A stretch of 64,000 bases of DNA from an uncultured Lentisphaeria bacterium (GTDB lineage Bacteria > Verrucomicrobiota > Lentisphaeria > Victivallales > UBA1829), in NCBI GenBank assembly GCA_949282305.1, contig CASDPB010000013.1, forward strand, positions 88,555 to 152,554, in the 5' to 3' direction. Below are positions 36,610 through 45,615 of this stretch, one piece after another. The notes below the pieces were generated by a model. The model did no database searches. It saw nothing but the letters and a program-made list of their open reading frames with translations, and was not told where the DNA came from. The position numbers were made by a program, and so were the translations under genes. Numbering within the stretch: position 1 is the first letter of the stretch; each line of letters starts with the position of its first letter.

Positions 36610-38119
36610 TTCCCACATCCATCTGCATCCGGACTCCGCAACGGATGACCCCGATATCGGCGGAAAGATCATCCGGGACGCCATGCGCTGCGGGATCGGC
36701 GCATGTATCGCCTCCCATGTGATTGCCGATTCCTCCTGCGGCGGTGGCGCGTATCCCTCCTCACGGCATTTGCGCGAGGCGAACTCCTATGCCGCGGAAC
36801 AGGCGCGGCGCAATCCGGGGCGGCTTTATTTTCTGGTCTACCTGAATCCGCAGAATCCGGACTGGGAGCAGGAACTGGAGCGCGGAGTCGGAAACGGGGC
36901 GGTCGGGATCAAACTGTGGATCAGCCTGAAGAATCCGCACGTGGGGCTGGAAGAGACTGTCGCGGTGCTGCGCCGTGCCGCCGGACTGCGGCTTCCGGTT
37001 CTGCTGCATGTGTTCAACCGGACCGGCGGCAATCTGCCGGGGGAGATCGACATGATGGAATTTGCGCGGCTCTCCCGCACCGTTCCGGAGTGTGTCATGA
37101 TTGCCGGGCACAGCGGAGGAAACTGGCGGGAGTCCGCCGGTATGCTGAAATATTGTTCTCCGAATACATTCTGGGAGACAGGGGGGAGCAATCCCGACAG
37201 GGGAATGGTGGACGGAATTCTGCAAACCTGTCCGCCGGAACGTCTGCTCTACGGTTCCGATGCGCCGGGCAGAGCTTTCGCGCCTCAGATATGGAAAATC
37301 ATGGAGAGCTCTCTGTCACCTGCCGACCGGGAACTTGTTCTGTATAAGAACGCCATGAGAATCTTTCATATTCCGGAACCCGCCCCATGGAGCGGCGTCA
37401 CGCCCCGGAACCTGCCCGTTCCCCCCGGAGAGGATGAGGATCATTACTGTTTTTGCGGAAAATATCCTTTTGACCTGCGTCCTGACGTGCCGCCGGAAGA
37501 ACTGGAACGTCTGCTGGCGGAACATGGCATCAGAGCGGCTTATACGGCGGAACTGGACAGCATTTTCCATATTGACCTGCCCGAATCCAACAGGGCGTTT
37601 CTCGCACGCTGTTCCGGGCTGAGCCGGATCAGACCCCTTGCCGTGGTCAATCCGGCCGCCCGCAACTGGACTGCGGTATTGGAACAGGCGGCATCCGGCG
37701 GTTTTTCCGGTATCTGGGTCTCTCCGGCATTTCACTGCTGGAACATCGGAGATTCCCGTTACACTGATTTTTTCGGACAGTGTGCGGAACGGGAAATGCC
37801 GGTCTGGGTGAACTGCGGTTTCGGGGAACCGCGCTTCTTCCATCCTTCCCTGAAACTGCGTCCGGTGGAGGATTCCGAGATCGGGGAATTTATGAATTCG
37901 GCGCCGGTGAACGCCTATGTCTTTCAAGGAAAAATGCCGCCGGAAAAACTGCCGTGCAGGGAGGACTGCCGCTGGGTATTGAGTCCGTTGACGGACTTTG
38001 ACGGCAGGCTGAGGCAGGCGTTGGAACAGGAAGCCTCCCTGAAACTTGTCTGGGGCAGCGAATTTCCGTTCCGGGATTTCGGTGAAGTCCGTGATGCGGC
38101 GCTTGCGCAGCTGCGGTGA
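36599..38119 (+). CDS. Amidohydrolase-2 family protein with a second degenerate half
   Basis: A 506-residue protein starting at a GTG that overlaps the previous gene. Residues 1-260 are an amidohydrolase-2 TIM barrel: DSHIHLH (His6, His8) and later LLHVFNRTG, MIAGHSGGNW and LLYGSDAPG give the usual metal ligands and catalytic Asp. Residues about 282-506 are a second barrel-like half with the same rhythm (RIRPLAVVNP, FSGIWVSPAFH, MPVWVNCGF, KLVWGSEFPF). It lacks the N-terminal HxH pair, and its GSEFPF stands where GSDAP is in the first half. So it is a tandem fusion in which only the first half should be catalytic. Substrate unknown, possibly a lactone or sugar-derived acid. Confidence 0.8.
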   Translation: MIVDSHIHLHPDSATDDPDIGGKIIRDAMRCGIGACIASHVIADSSCGGGAYPSSRHLREANSYAAEQARRNPGRLYFLVYLNPQNPDWEQELERGVGNGAVGIKLWISLKNPHVGLEETVAVLRRAAGLRLPVLLHVFNRTGGNLPGEIDMMEFARLSRTVPECVMIAGHSGGNWRESAGMLKYCSPNTFWETGGSNPDRGMVDGILQTCPPERLLYGSDAPGRAFAPQIWKIMESSLSPADRELVLYKNAMRIFHIPEPAPWSGVTPRNLPVPPGEDEDHYCFCGKYPFDLRPDVPPEELERLLAEHGIRAAYTAELDSIFHIDLPESNRAFLARCSGLSRIRPLAVVNPAARNWTAVLEQAASGGFSGIWVSPAFHCWNIGDSRYTDFFGQCAEREMPVWVNCGFGEPRFFHPSLKLRPVEDSEIGEFMNSAPVNAYVFQGKMPPEKLPCREDCRWVLSPLTDFDGRLRQALEQEASLKLVWGSEFPFRDFGEVRDAALAQLR

Positions 38120-38122
38120 ATC

Positions 38123-38905
38123 TTATTTCGGCGTCTGTTCCCTGAGTATTTTTCTGTATATGCTGGGCGGGTATCCCGACTGGTTCCTGATGAAGCGCGA
38201 AAACAGGGAGAGATTCGGAAAGTGCATGATTTCCGCAATTCTGCTCAGGCTCATTCCCGAATATTTCAGGTGATTTTCCGCGACTTCAAACAGAACATGG
38301 TCGATGAACTTCTTGATGGAGCCTTTCCAGTGGGACTCCTTCTTGAAACGGTATTTGAACTGGGGACGGGTGCAGCGGCAGAACTGCACCAGTTCATTGA
38401 CATTCATTTTGTAACCGTGATAGCAGATTTCCTCCTTGAGGCGCATGATGAAGTCCGATTCGTCTTTTTGCGGCTGATTCACCTGGGCGGCGATATGCTG
38501 CAGGAAGGCATAGAGATGGGATTCCATGATTTCCTTGCCTGCATCGGAAAATGCCGACGGAGTGCTTTCACTGCAGATGATCCGTCTGATTGCCTCCAGA
38601 TGGTATCTCGTGACATCGTCATACAGTTCGGTTTCGGGAATTGCCGGGCCGAAGTTGAATTTCAACGTGTAATATTCCGCGGTTTTCTGGTAGGAGACGA
38701 AGTGATGCAGGGTTTCGGGCGGGATCAGCCAGTAGTGACCGGGAAGCAGCCGGACGCTTTTTTCCCGGCTTTGCCCGTGAAATTCCCCGTCAATGCAGAT
38801 TTCCAGCTGGTAGAAAGAGTGAAGGTGGGGGGTGGATGCCATGGTATTTCCCTTGCCGAAGTAGAGCAGTTCCGGGAATTCCTCGGGAAAGTTTTTTCTG
38901 TCCAT
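38123..38905 (-). CDS. AraC-family transcriptional regulator (candidate master regulator of the downstream modules)
   Basis: A 260-residue protein. The N-terminal cupin (HLHSFYQLEICIDGEFHGQ...LLPGHYWLIPPETLHHFV) senses a ligand, and the C-terminal AraC domain includes MNVNELVQFCRCTRPQFKYRFKKESHWKGSIKKFI and LSRIAEIMHFPNLSLFSRFIRNQSGYPPSIYRK. Start set at 38905 (MDRKNFPEE) with AGGAGG ten bases upstream. It converges with the amidohydrolase (3 bp) and is divergent from the dehydrogenase operon. The shared region contains one of the four repeated TCCAAA boxes, so this gene is the best candidate for the protein that binds them. Confidence 0.92.
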   Translation of the reverse strand: MDRKNFPEEFPELLYFGKGNTMASTPHLHSFYQLEICIDGEFHGQSREKSVRLLPGHYWLIPPETLHHFVSYQKTAEYYTLKFNFGPAIPETELYDDVTRYHLEAIRRIICSESTPSAFSDAGKEIMESHLYAFLQHIAAQVNQPQKDESDFIMRLKEEICYHGYKMNVNELVQFCRCTRPQFKYRFKKESHWKGSIKKFIDHVLFEVAENHLKYSGMSLSRIAEIMHFPNLSLFSRFIRNQSGYPPSIYRKILREQTPK

Positions 38906-38994
38906 CGTATGGTCTCCTCCTGTCCTTTGTTTTCCGTTACTATAACCGGATACGGGAAAATGACAAACGCCGTTTTGACGAAAAAAACGCAAAA

Positions 38995-39058
38995 TTGTCC
39001 AAACTGTCAAATTTTTTCTCCAAATTGTTATTTACAAAATGCAAAAAAAGACTATAAT
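38995..39058 (+). promoter_or_regulatory. Promoter with TCCAAA double box, copy A
   Basis: TTGTCCAAA starts at 38995 and a second TCCAAATTG at 39019; the TCCAAA half-sites are 21 bp apart (two helical turns). The second half-site ends 4 bp before the -35 TTTACA (39031-39036); -10 TATAAT at 39053-39058 after 16 bp. It drives the dehydrogenase pair and lies between them and the divergent AraC gene. Confidence 0.8.
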
Positions 39059-39104
39059 CTATATCAGCAACAGAATCTGCAATGAAATAAGGATGATGAA
39101 AGCT

Positions 39105-40160
39105 ATGAAAAAAAGAATGACGGCGGTCATTGCCGGCGATGGAAGACTGCAGTGTGTCAGGGAAGAAATCCCGGAACTGAAAGAGCATGAGGTTTTAGTC
39201 AAGGTTCATGCCTCTCTGATCAGCCCCGGAACCGAAATGGCCGCGGCGAAAAAACGCCGTGAAAATCCGGACCGGAAGGCGGAACCGGTCAGATTCGGTT
39301 ACTCCAACGCGGGGGAAATCGTCAAAGTCAAGGGGGATATAAAGGGATTGAAAGTCGGAATGCGCGTCGCCGCCATGGGGGCGGGCATGGCTCTGCATTC
39401 GAGCTATGCGTGTGTACCGGTCAATCTCGTGGTGCCGATTCCGGACAGCGTGACGTATGAGCAGGCCGCCTATCTTTCTCTTGCCGCGACCTCGCTTCAG
39501 GCGGTCCGCCGGACTGAACCGGCGCTGGGGGAATACGGCGCGGTGCTCGGACTCGGAATCGTCGGCAACATCGCCGCGCAGCTGTACCGTCTCTCCGGTG
39601 CGAGGGTGATCGGCTGGGACGGTTTCCGCTCCCGCATTGCGACCGCGAAGAAGTGCGGTATTGCCGATGCGGTCGATTTCATCAGAAAGGATGCGGTGGA
39701 GGCGACAAGACTTTTTGCCTCTCCCTGGGGACTGGATTTTGCGCTTTTCGCGTTCGGAGGCAATGCGGACAAGGCGCTTGAAAGCATCAAGAAGTGTGTG
39801 AAGATTTCGGCGGACGGTCATGAGATGGGCAGGATCGTTCTGGTCGGTGGGTGCCGTCTTGCGGTGGACGGAGGAGCCACATCGGGAAATCTCGATTTCC
39901 GGGCGTCCTCCCGGACCGGCGCCGGATATCATGACCATGACTGGGAGTATGGCAGGGACTATCCGTCCGCGTTTGTGCAGTTCACGACGCAGAGGAACGC
40001 GCAGGAGCTGATCCGCCTGATCGCGGAAAAGCGTCTGCTGGTGGACCCGATGACGACGCACCGGATTCCGGTGGAGGATGTCGCGGAGGCGGGGGATCTG
40101 CTGATCGACCATCCGGACAAGGCGCTGGGCGTCATTCTGGAAATGAACCATAAAAAATGA
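39105..40160 (+). CDS. Zinc-type alcohol/polyol dehydrogenase (MDR superfamily)
   Basis: A 351-residue medium-chain dehydrogenase/reductase. The N-terminal GroES-like domain has HEVLVKVHASLISPGTEMAAAKKR, a variant in which the usual catalytic zinc cysteine position reads SPGTE. RFGYSNAGEIVKVKGD follows, and the nucleotide-binding fold is AVLGLGIVGNIAAQLYRLSGARVIG. The SPGTE type is typical of MDR members that work with Gfo/Idh/MocA oxidoreductases, as here, where the next gene is one. It probably oxidises a sugar or cyclitol. Several in-frame ATGs exist (39093, 39096, 39105, 39117); 39105 is chosen with AAGGA upstream but is not certain. Confidence 0.85.
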   Translation: MKKRMTAVIAGDGRLQCVREEIPELKEHEVLVKVHASLISPGTEMAAAKKRRENPDRKAEPVRFGYSNAGEIVKVKGDIKGLKVGMRVAAMGAGMALHSSYACVPVNLVVPIPDSVTYEQAAYLSLAATSLQAVRRTEPALGEYGAVLGLGIVGNIAAQLYRLSGARVIGWDGFRSRIATAKKCGIADAVDFIRKDAVEATRLFASPWGLDFALFAFGGNADKALESIKKCVKISADGHEMGRIVLVGGCRLAVDGGATSGNLDFRASSRTGAGYHDHDWEYGRDYPSAFVQFTTQRNAQELIRLIAEKRLLVDPMTTHRIPVEDVAEAGDLLIDHPDKALGVILEMNHKK

Positions 40161-40168
40161 GGTGCGGC

Positions 40169-41107
40169 ATGGCGTTCAGGCTTGGACTTGTCGGACTTTG
40201 CACTTCCCATCCGGAATCATGGGTGCCGATCATCCGTGAACTTACGGCGGAGAAGCTGGTGGATATGGAGGTCGTCGCCGCGTGGGATTCGGGCGAGACC
40301 CGTCCCGCCGGATTTGCGGAAGGTTTTTGCAGACAGTTTGCGATCCCGCACGCGGTGGAACGTCTTGAGGAGATGCTTCCGCTTGTAGACGGCGTCATTG
40401 TCCATACGACGAACTGGGACCGCCACATGGAACAGGCGGAACCTTTTGTCAAAGCGGGAAAGTCCGTTTTCATCGACAAACCCGTTGCGGGGAATCAGAA
40501 AGACGCCCATCTCTTTCTGGACTGGATGAAGCAGGGATACCGTGTGACTGGCGGTTCCGTCATGCGCTACTGCAAGGAGGTGGCGCAGTTCCTCGCGATT
40601 CCCGAAACGGAGCGGGGCAGGATTTATACCGCATATTCCTCCATCGGCGTCGATGATTACAATTACGGCATTCACGGTTATGCCATGCTTGCCGGAATCA
40701 TGGGCGGGGGCATTCAGTCTGTCCAGTACGTCGGTTCCAGCAATCAGAAACAGATCGTCATAGAGTGGAGCGACGGCAGAATCGGGCTGCTGACTGTTGG
40801 GAAGACGGCGTGGCTTCCGTTCCATGCGACGGTGACGACGGATAAGAAGGTCTATCAGATTGCGGTGGACAATATGCAGGTCTACCGTTCGATGCTGGAG
40901 CGTGTGATGCCGTATTTCTCCGGGAAGACGGATGTGCCGCCGGTCGGCATGAATGAGATTCTGGAACCTGAATTTGCGGCGATGGCTGCGCGTGTTTCAT
41001 GGATGAACAACGGCAGGAAAGTTTTTCTGACGGATCTGCGCCATGATGATGCGGGATACGACGGGACGCAATTTGCTTTGGAATACAGGCGTGCCCGCAT
41101 GGGATGA
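40169..41107 (+). CDS. Gfo/Idh/MocA-family oxidoreductase
   Basis: A 312-residue NAD(P)-dependent sugar oxidoreductase. It starts MAFRLGLVGLCTSHPESWVP, with the Rossmann strand but a modified glycine loop. VDGVIVHTTNWDRHMEQAEPFVKAGKSVFIDKPVAGN contains the EKP-like motif as DKP, which includes the catalytic lysine. The C-terminal domain follows (HGYAMLAGIMGGGIQSVQYVG). The start at 40169 has GAGGTG upstream; an ATG at 40157 overlaps the previous stop and is an alternative. Co-transcribed with the dehydrogenase, so the pair likely interconverts a sugar and keto-sugar in the cytoplasm. Confidence 0.85.
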   Translation: MAFRLGLVGLCTSHPESWVPIIRELTAEKLVDMEVVAAWDSGETRPAGFAEGFCRQFAIPHAVERLEEMLPLVDGVIVHTTNWDRHMEQAEPFVKAGKSVFIDKPVAGNQKDAHLFLDWMKQGYRVTGGSVMRYCKEVAQFLAIPETERGRIYTAYSSIGVDDYNYGIHGYAMLAGIMGGGIQSVQYVGSSNQKQIVIEWSDGRIGLLTVGKTAWLPFHATVTTDKKVYQIAVDNMQVYRSMLERVMPYFSGKTDVPPVGMNEILEPEFAAMAARVSWMNNGRKVFLTDLRHDDAGYDGTQFALEYRRARMG

Positions 41108-41490
41108 GCCGAACGTGCATGAGGAGGGAGCAGGATGGCGGAAGCGGGACAATACCTGCAGGTCCGCATTCCGGTTCTTCCTCCGACACGTCTCATAACA
41201 TGCATTATGTTGCTTTTTTCCTCTCCCTTTTTCCTTTGATTTCATAAAATGCTCCTCCCCGGGATTTTTTCAAGTGGTCCCTTTTGAGTTTATTTCTTCG
41301 AGGACTTTCACAGAGAACTTTTTCCTCGGCTTCACATAATGCATGTTATGAGACGCTGGAAGGGAAGAGTTGTTTCACCTTTATTGAATTTTTACGGAAG
41401 AAAACTTATCAGAGGGATGTTCCATTCCGGGACAGCAAGGCAGGACACAGGCAATCCGCGCCCCGCTTTATTTTTTCCTTCTTCCTTCAA
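41108..41490. other. Upstream region of the prepilin gene with a long inverted repeat
   Basis: No clear gene. It contains a 22-bp inverted repeat pair (annotated separately), pyrimidine-rich runs (CTTTTTTCCTC, CTTTTTCCTC), and at its end tandem octamer-like units CAAATGTT/CAAATGCT (41488-41516). The frame of the prepilin gene stays open from a TTG at 41284, so part may be leader sequence. No strong -10/-35 pair is visible. Confidence 0.5.
41189..41355. repeat. Perfect 22-bp inverted repeat pair, 123 bp apart
   Basis: Positions 41189-41210 and 41334-41355 are exact reverse complements; each contains CATAACATGCATTATG or its complement, itself an imperfect palindrome. They flank a 123-bp A/T- and pyrimidine-rich spacer in front of the prepilin/LamG-DUF4091 operon. 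They may be two operators for a looping repressor, or the ends of a small mobile element. Confidence 0.85.
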
Positions 41491-42309
41491 ATGTTCAAAT
41501 GCTCAAATGTTCAAATGTTTTTTCCTTCTTCCTTCCGTGTTCCTTGTTCATCAGTTCTTCCTTCGAGGGTAAAAATAAAAATTTTTACCCTCATAGAGCT
41601 CCTCGTTGTCGTTGCGGTCATCGCGATTCTCGCGGCGATGCTCCTGCCGGCTTTAAGCAGGGCAAAGGAGAAGGCGCAGGGAATCGCCTGTCTTTCCAAT
41701 GTAAAGCAGGTGGGGCTGTATTGTCAGACATATTCCAATGATTATGACGGATACGTGATTTCCCACAGTCTGAATTATACTCTGGGGAACTATTCCTGGC
41801 CGAATGCGCCGTTGTGGGGCGGGGGAGCCCGGGATAATTATTATATTGCTTTCTGGAGCTTGGGATATGCAAAACATGTCCGTACTTCATTGGAACAAAT
41901 GACTTCGGAATTTATCTGTCCGGTAGCAATGAGCAAAGCACCGTTCTGGAGAAATGCCTACCAGATGTTGTATAATTCCAAATGTTATGGGATTGGAATC
42001 CTTTGGAGCTGGGAAAGCACGGCATGGACCAAAAAAAGGCTTGCCAAGCAATCCCGTATCAGGAATCCGTCATCAAAAGTGTATCTGGCGGAAACAGTTA
42101 ATCCGGGAGACCGTTTTATGCAGAGAGCATATTTCTATCCCACTTATCAGGCGAATGAAGGCAATGCGTATGCCTGGCATGGATATAACTGCACTGTCGG
42201 GTTCAGCGACGGGCATGTGGAGGCGGTACGCACCAGGAACCGTTATCTGGTTACGGCGGGTCCCTCTTATGCAACCAGCAGTTCGGCACGCTGGTATCCG
42301 GAACGTTGA
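41491..42309 (+). CDS. Prepilin-like protein with long leader (H-x9-DG type)
   Basis: The core [20 protein letters not shown] then [20 protein letters not shown] marks a pseudopilin, and [13 protein letters not shown] near the end is the H-x9-DG motif. The start is uncertain: ATG 41491 ([11 protein letters not shown]) is used here. It gives 31 residues before the cleavage-site Phe and matches the VQMFNCF position of the gene at 5.2-6.1 kb. ATG 41515 or a TTG at 41284 are alternatives, and none has a good ribosome site. The residue before Phe is Ile. It directly precedes the 1006-residue LamG/DUF4091 protein by 44 bp. Confidence 0.8.
   Translation: MFKCSNVQMFFPSSFRVPCSSVLPSRVKIKIFTLIELLVVVAVIAILAAMLLPALSRAKEKAQGIACLSNVKQVGLYCQTYSNDYDGYVISHSLNYTLGNYSWPNAPLWGGGARDNYYIAFWSLGYAKHVRTSLEQMTSEFICPVAMSKAPFWRNAYQMLYNSKCYGIGILWSWESTAWTKKRLAKQSRIRNPSSKVYLAETVNPGDRFMQRAYFYPTYQANEGNAYAWHGYNCTVGFSDGHVEAVRTRNRYLVTAGPSYATSSSARWYPER
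41564..41591 (+). repeat. Perfect 12-bp inverted repeat inside the prepilin gene
   Basis: GAGGGTAAAAAT (41564-41575) and ATTTTTACCCTC (41580-41591) pair perfectly around a 4-nt loop at the junction between leader and FTLIELL codons, as at 5878-5905 in the other gene. The two hairpins differ in sequence but keep pairing, so compensatory change is visible. Confidence 0.8.
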
Positions 42310-42353
42310 ATCGTCTGCAATTGAAAAACACAAAATAAAAAAGGAGAAATGGA

Positions 42354-45300
42354 ATGAAAAAGTTTTTTTTCCTCTGTCTGGCGGCATGGGGGCTGTTCCG
42401 GACGGAAGCCGCGGAGCCTGTGTATTCATGGGATTTCAACAAGGCACCGTTGAAACCGAAGCTGTACGGAAGTGAATTGAGAGATCATGCTCTTGTCTGC
42501 GGTGAAAAGCATAATAATGCGGCAACGGGTTTCAGAAATTATTTCGAGGCGTTTACATTGGAGCTCCGTTTCAAACCGGAGGAGGAATTCTCTAAAACCA
42601 ACGGGGGGACTCTTGCCGCTTATGCGTTCAGCACATACGGGAGACGCTATTTCTGTCTGCGTGTCACCAGGGATTCAAAGATCGAGGCGCTGTTTGAAAT
42701 TCGGGATGAGAAAACGCCGCAGAAACTTCTGAAACTGTTTACTGTAACCAGTGACAAGGTCAGGCTCGAACCGGGAAAATTTTATACCGTCCGTATTGCC
42801 TCCCGCTCCGGCGGAGACTGCCGGATCTGGCTCGACGGAATGCTGATTGCGGAGAAAAAGGGGGCTCTTTCCTTTTCCGATTTCAGAGGAACTTCGCCAA
42901 CGGCATATCCGCTGTTTACAATAGGGTGTGCCGTGCGCAGCGCAAAATATGAGAATTTCTTTCATGGACTGATCGACGATGTGAAATTGTACGATTCCTT
43001 TGAGGTGCCTGCGCCCGCCGCTGACATTCCGGCGGATGCGGCGCCCAGCAAGGCGGACCCGAATCTGGTGCTGAACGGGGAATCGACCGGGCCGTTTCTT
43101 GTCCCGGACCGCGAGACGGAACTGCTTGGAAGTTTTGCCAGAGCGGACGCCGGTTTTATACAGTCCGCGGCTTCCGCCCGTCTGAAACTGGATGCGGAAG
43201 AACTTGTCGTCTCCATCCTCTGCCCGATTCCGGAAGGAACGAAACCCCTGTCTGACGATAAAAACATCTGGAGATCGGATCATATTGAATTTTTCTTTCG
43301 GCCTGATCCCGCCAAACCCTCCTACTTCCAGTACAGTGCCGCCTTCGACGGGCGTTTTGCGGCAGGGAAATTCAATATGCCCGGTGTTCCGGCGTCCGGT
43401 TTCACTACTCAGGCGAAATGCAGTGTAAAACTGGAACCGGGACAGTGCCGGATCACTTTGAACATTCCGGGAAAGGAGCTGGGAATCGGGGAGGTGAGGG
43501 ATGGACAGGTATTTACCGGGAGTCTGATCCGTTCCGGCGCGACCTCCGGCGGTGACACTTTCTGGAAGAACCCGGGACGCAATTTTCACAATCCCGACGG
43601 TTTCGGCATCATGATCGCCGGAAGCAGAAAGGCTTATTTTGAATCCGTGGTCGGAGAGCTGCTGAAGGCTCCTCAAAAAGACGCCGCTGCCGTGAAACTG
43701 GCGGAAACGGTTTCCGCCCAGATCCGGGAACATGGGGATTCCCCGGCGGCATGGGACACCCTGCAGAAGAACGTTCAGAATCTGCGCATGGCTCTGATGC
43801 GCTCCGCCCTGGCGGGGAAAAAATCGCTGATCCATGCGGCAGACCTTTGGAACAACCAGTTTGCCCCGTCACCCAATACGCTGCCGCTGAAAGAGCTGAA
43901 ACTGCGTGCCCCGCTCAATGCAAAAGTCCGCGGCGGTTTTGTCTTTTCCAACCTTTCCACACGTCTTTACATGGGGCGGATCAAGTTTTTCAGCGATGTG
44001 AAAAACAAGAGACACTTCAACCGCACAAATGATTCTTTTGCCACCCGCTGGAGTTTTTTCGAGGCGCTTCCCGTGGAGGATTCCTCGCAGAAAATGATTT
44101 ATGACGCATTGGCGCCGTTGACGCTGAACAGCATTTTCCGTGTTGCGCCGGGCGGAAGCGCTCCTCTGTTTTTTGAAATCGATACTGCCGGCTTGAAACC
44201 CGGAAGCTATCAGGGAACCTTGCTCCTGAAATCCTCTTATTCCGGCTTTCCCGAGGAAGCGGTGAATGTCGTCCTGACTCTTGAGAATGTGGATCTGGCT
44301 GCTGTGAAGGCGGATTCATTCACGTATGATTATTTTCTTTCCGCCGCCTGTCCGCACCGTGAACTGGTGGATTTTTATGACGATCTCGGCTGCAATATTA
44401 TCTATATCGGGGCGGCTCCCGGCCAGCGCGGAATGGACATCTATCCGGTGATTGATGCGGAAGGCAATGTCCTGAAGAATGATTTTTCCGATCTGGACAA
44501 GGTGCTGGATCTGTTCCTTGCAAAATGCGTTTCGCTGAAGGAGAGGCGGCTTCTGTTTTTTCTTTATACGAATGCGAACACCGGTCTGCTGAAGAAAGGA
44601 AATCCGAGGCTCCGGGTTTTTTCCGATGCCTGGAACAAGGCCATGATGCAGTGGACACGCGATCTGGCGAAGCATCTTTCCGGAAAATATCAGATTCCCG
44701 CAGAAAATATTATCTTGTATCCTGTCGATGAGCCTGGCGGAGACGTGGACGATCCCAAAAGCTCCATGCACCACGCCTTGAATGCCGGGCGGGTGCTGAA
44801 AAATTCCGGAGCGGGAATCCGGCTGATGGTCAACCCGAATGTGTCGGATGAGAAACTTGCCGGGAAAAATCTTCCCGCACTGGCTGAACATTATGATATT
44901 TTCGAGTTCTATTTTCCGCATTTGACACCGAAGACAATTCAACTGGCAAAGCAGACGGGAAAGGAGCTCTGGAGCTATTATATTCCTGCGAAAGTCACTT
45001 CTCCTCTTGCCTACCGTTCCATGGGAATCAGGAACTTTCAGGCGGGGTTTTCCGGGGTTGCCGCATTCTGGCATCTGGATTCCCATGCCGGAGGGGACGG
45101 TTTGAATTCGTATGACACTTTCCCGAATTCAACGAACAGCGCCGACTATGGCGCTGCCTATCTGGACTACGACTTCGGTTCCATCATGCCGAGCCGCCGT
45201 CTCTGGGCGTGGCAGATGGGAATGGAGGACTACAGGCTTGCGCAGTTCTGCCGGGAACACGCAAAAGACGCGGCTCATCTGTCCAGGCTGGATAAGATCG

Positions 45301-45374
45301 CGGCAGAAACAGAAGATCCCGATTTGCTCCGGGAACGGCTGCTGAATCTGGCGCTGGAACTTTCCGCACATTGA
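42354..45374 (+). CDS. Secreted protein: LamG-like, CBM9-like and DUF4091-like glycosidase domains
   Basis: A 1006-residue protein with a signal peptide (FFFLCLAAWGLFRTEAA). Residues about 25-220 are a LamG/concanavalin-type sandwich (FEAFTLELRFKPEEEF...YTVRIASRSGGDCRIWLDG...GLIDDVKLYDS). Residues about 240-420 are CBM9-like (IWRSDHIEFFFRPDPAKPSYFQYSAAFDGRF). A beta domain and a TIM barrel of DUF4091 type fill about 560-1006 (YDYFLSAACPHRELVDFYDDLGC; NIILYPVDEPGGD with a likely catalytic Asp-Glu; GVAAFWHLDSHAGGDGLNSYD; MGMEDYRLAQF). DUF4091 proteins are predicted glycoside hydrolases. AAGGAG precedes the ATG. Partner of the preceding pseudopilin gene; substrate unknown. Confidence 0.75.
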   Translation: MKKFFFLCLAAWGLFRTEAAEPVYSWDFNKAPLKPKLYGSELRDHALVCGEKHNNAATGFRNYFEAFTLELRFKPEEEFSKTNGGTLAAYAFSTYGRRYFCLRVTRDSKIEALFEIRDEKTPQKLLKLFTVTSDKVRLEPGKFYTVRIASRSGGDCRIWLDGMLIAEKKGALSFSDFRGTSPTAYPLFTIGCAVRSAKYENFFHGLIDDVKLYDSFEVPAPAADIPADAAPSKADPNLVLNGESTGPFLVPDRETELLGSFARADAGFIQSAASARLKLDAEELVVSILCPIPEGTKPLSDDKNIWRSDHIEFFFRPDPAKPSYFQYSAAFDGRFAAGKFNMPGVPASGFTTQAKCSVKLEPGQCRITLNIPGKELGIGEVRDGQVFTGSLIRSGATSGGDTFWKNPGRNFHNPDGFGIMIAGSRKAYFESVVGELLKAPQKDAAAVKLAETVSAQIREHGDSPAAWDTLQKNVQNLRMALMRSALAGKKSLIHAADLWNNQFAPSPNTLPLKELKLRAPLNAKVRGGFVFSNLSTRLYMGRIKFFSDVKNKRHFNRTNDSFATRWSFFEALPVEDSSQKMIYDALAPLTLNSIFRVAPGGSAPLFFEIDTAGLKPGSYQGTLLLKSSYSGFPEEAVNVVLTLENVDLAAVKADSFTYDYFLSAACPHRELVDFYDDLGCNIIYIGAAPGQRGMDIYPVIDAEGNVLKNDFSDLDKVLDLFLAKCVSLKERRLLFFLYTNANTGLLKKGNPRLRVFSDAWNKAMMQWTRDLAKHLSGKYQIPAENIILYPVDEPGGDVDDPKSSMHHALNAGRVLKNSGAGIRLMVNPNVSDEKLAGKNLPALAEHYDIFEFYFPHLTPKTIQLAKQTGKELWSYYIPAKVTSPLAYRSMGIRNFQAGFSGVAAFWHLDSHAGGDGLNSYDTFPNSTNSADYGAAYLDYDFGSIMPSRRLWAWQMGMEDYRLAQFCREHAKDAAHLSRLDKIAAETEDPDLLRERLLNLALELSAH

Positions 45375-45473
45375 AGACTGTGACACCATGAAACGAGGCT
45401 GTCCTCCGTTTTGCAGCTCATTCAAAAAGTGATGATGTCCTGATCTGCCGTTTCTCCTGCAAAAACCGTAAGA

Positions 45474-45537
45474 TTGTCCAAACAGATAAATTTTTTATCC
45501 AAATTGGTATTTACAATCGCGGAAATATGCTTATAAT
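45474..45537 (+). promoter_or_regulatory. Promoter with TCCAAA double box, copy B
   Basis: TTGTCCAAA at 45474 and TCCAAATTG 21 bp later (half-site to half-site); -35 TTTACA at 45510-45515, -10 TATAAT at 45532-45537, 16 bp between. Same phase as copies A, C and D. It leads the pseudopilin/DUF4091/pyruvyltransferase operon. Confidence 0.8.
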
Positions 45538-45615
45538 TTAATAAGAAGAGGGAACGTATGGACTTTTTCGCGGAAAACATACCGTGAACCGGATTATTTG
45601 ACAGGAGGCATCAGG

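Noticed and set aside
41488..41516. Tandem CAAATG(T/C)T units, looked at as a possible CRISPR or slippage array
   Set aside because: Only about four 7-8 bp units with no spacers; it fits a low-complexity leader region and partly recurs in the 5.9-kb gene.
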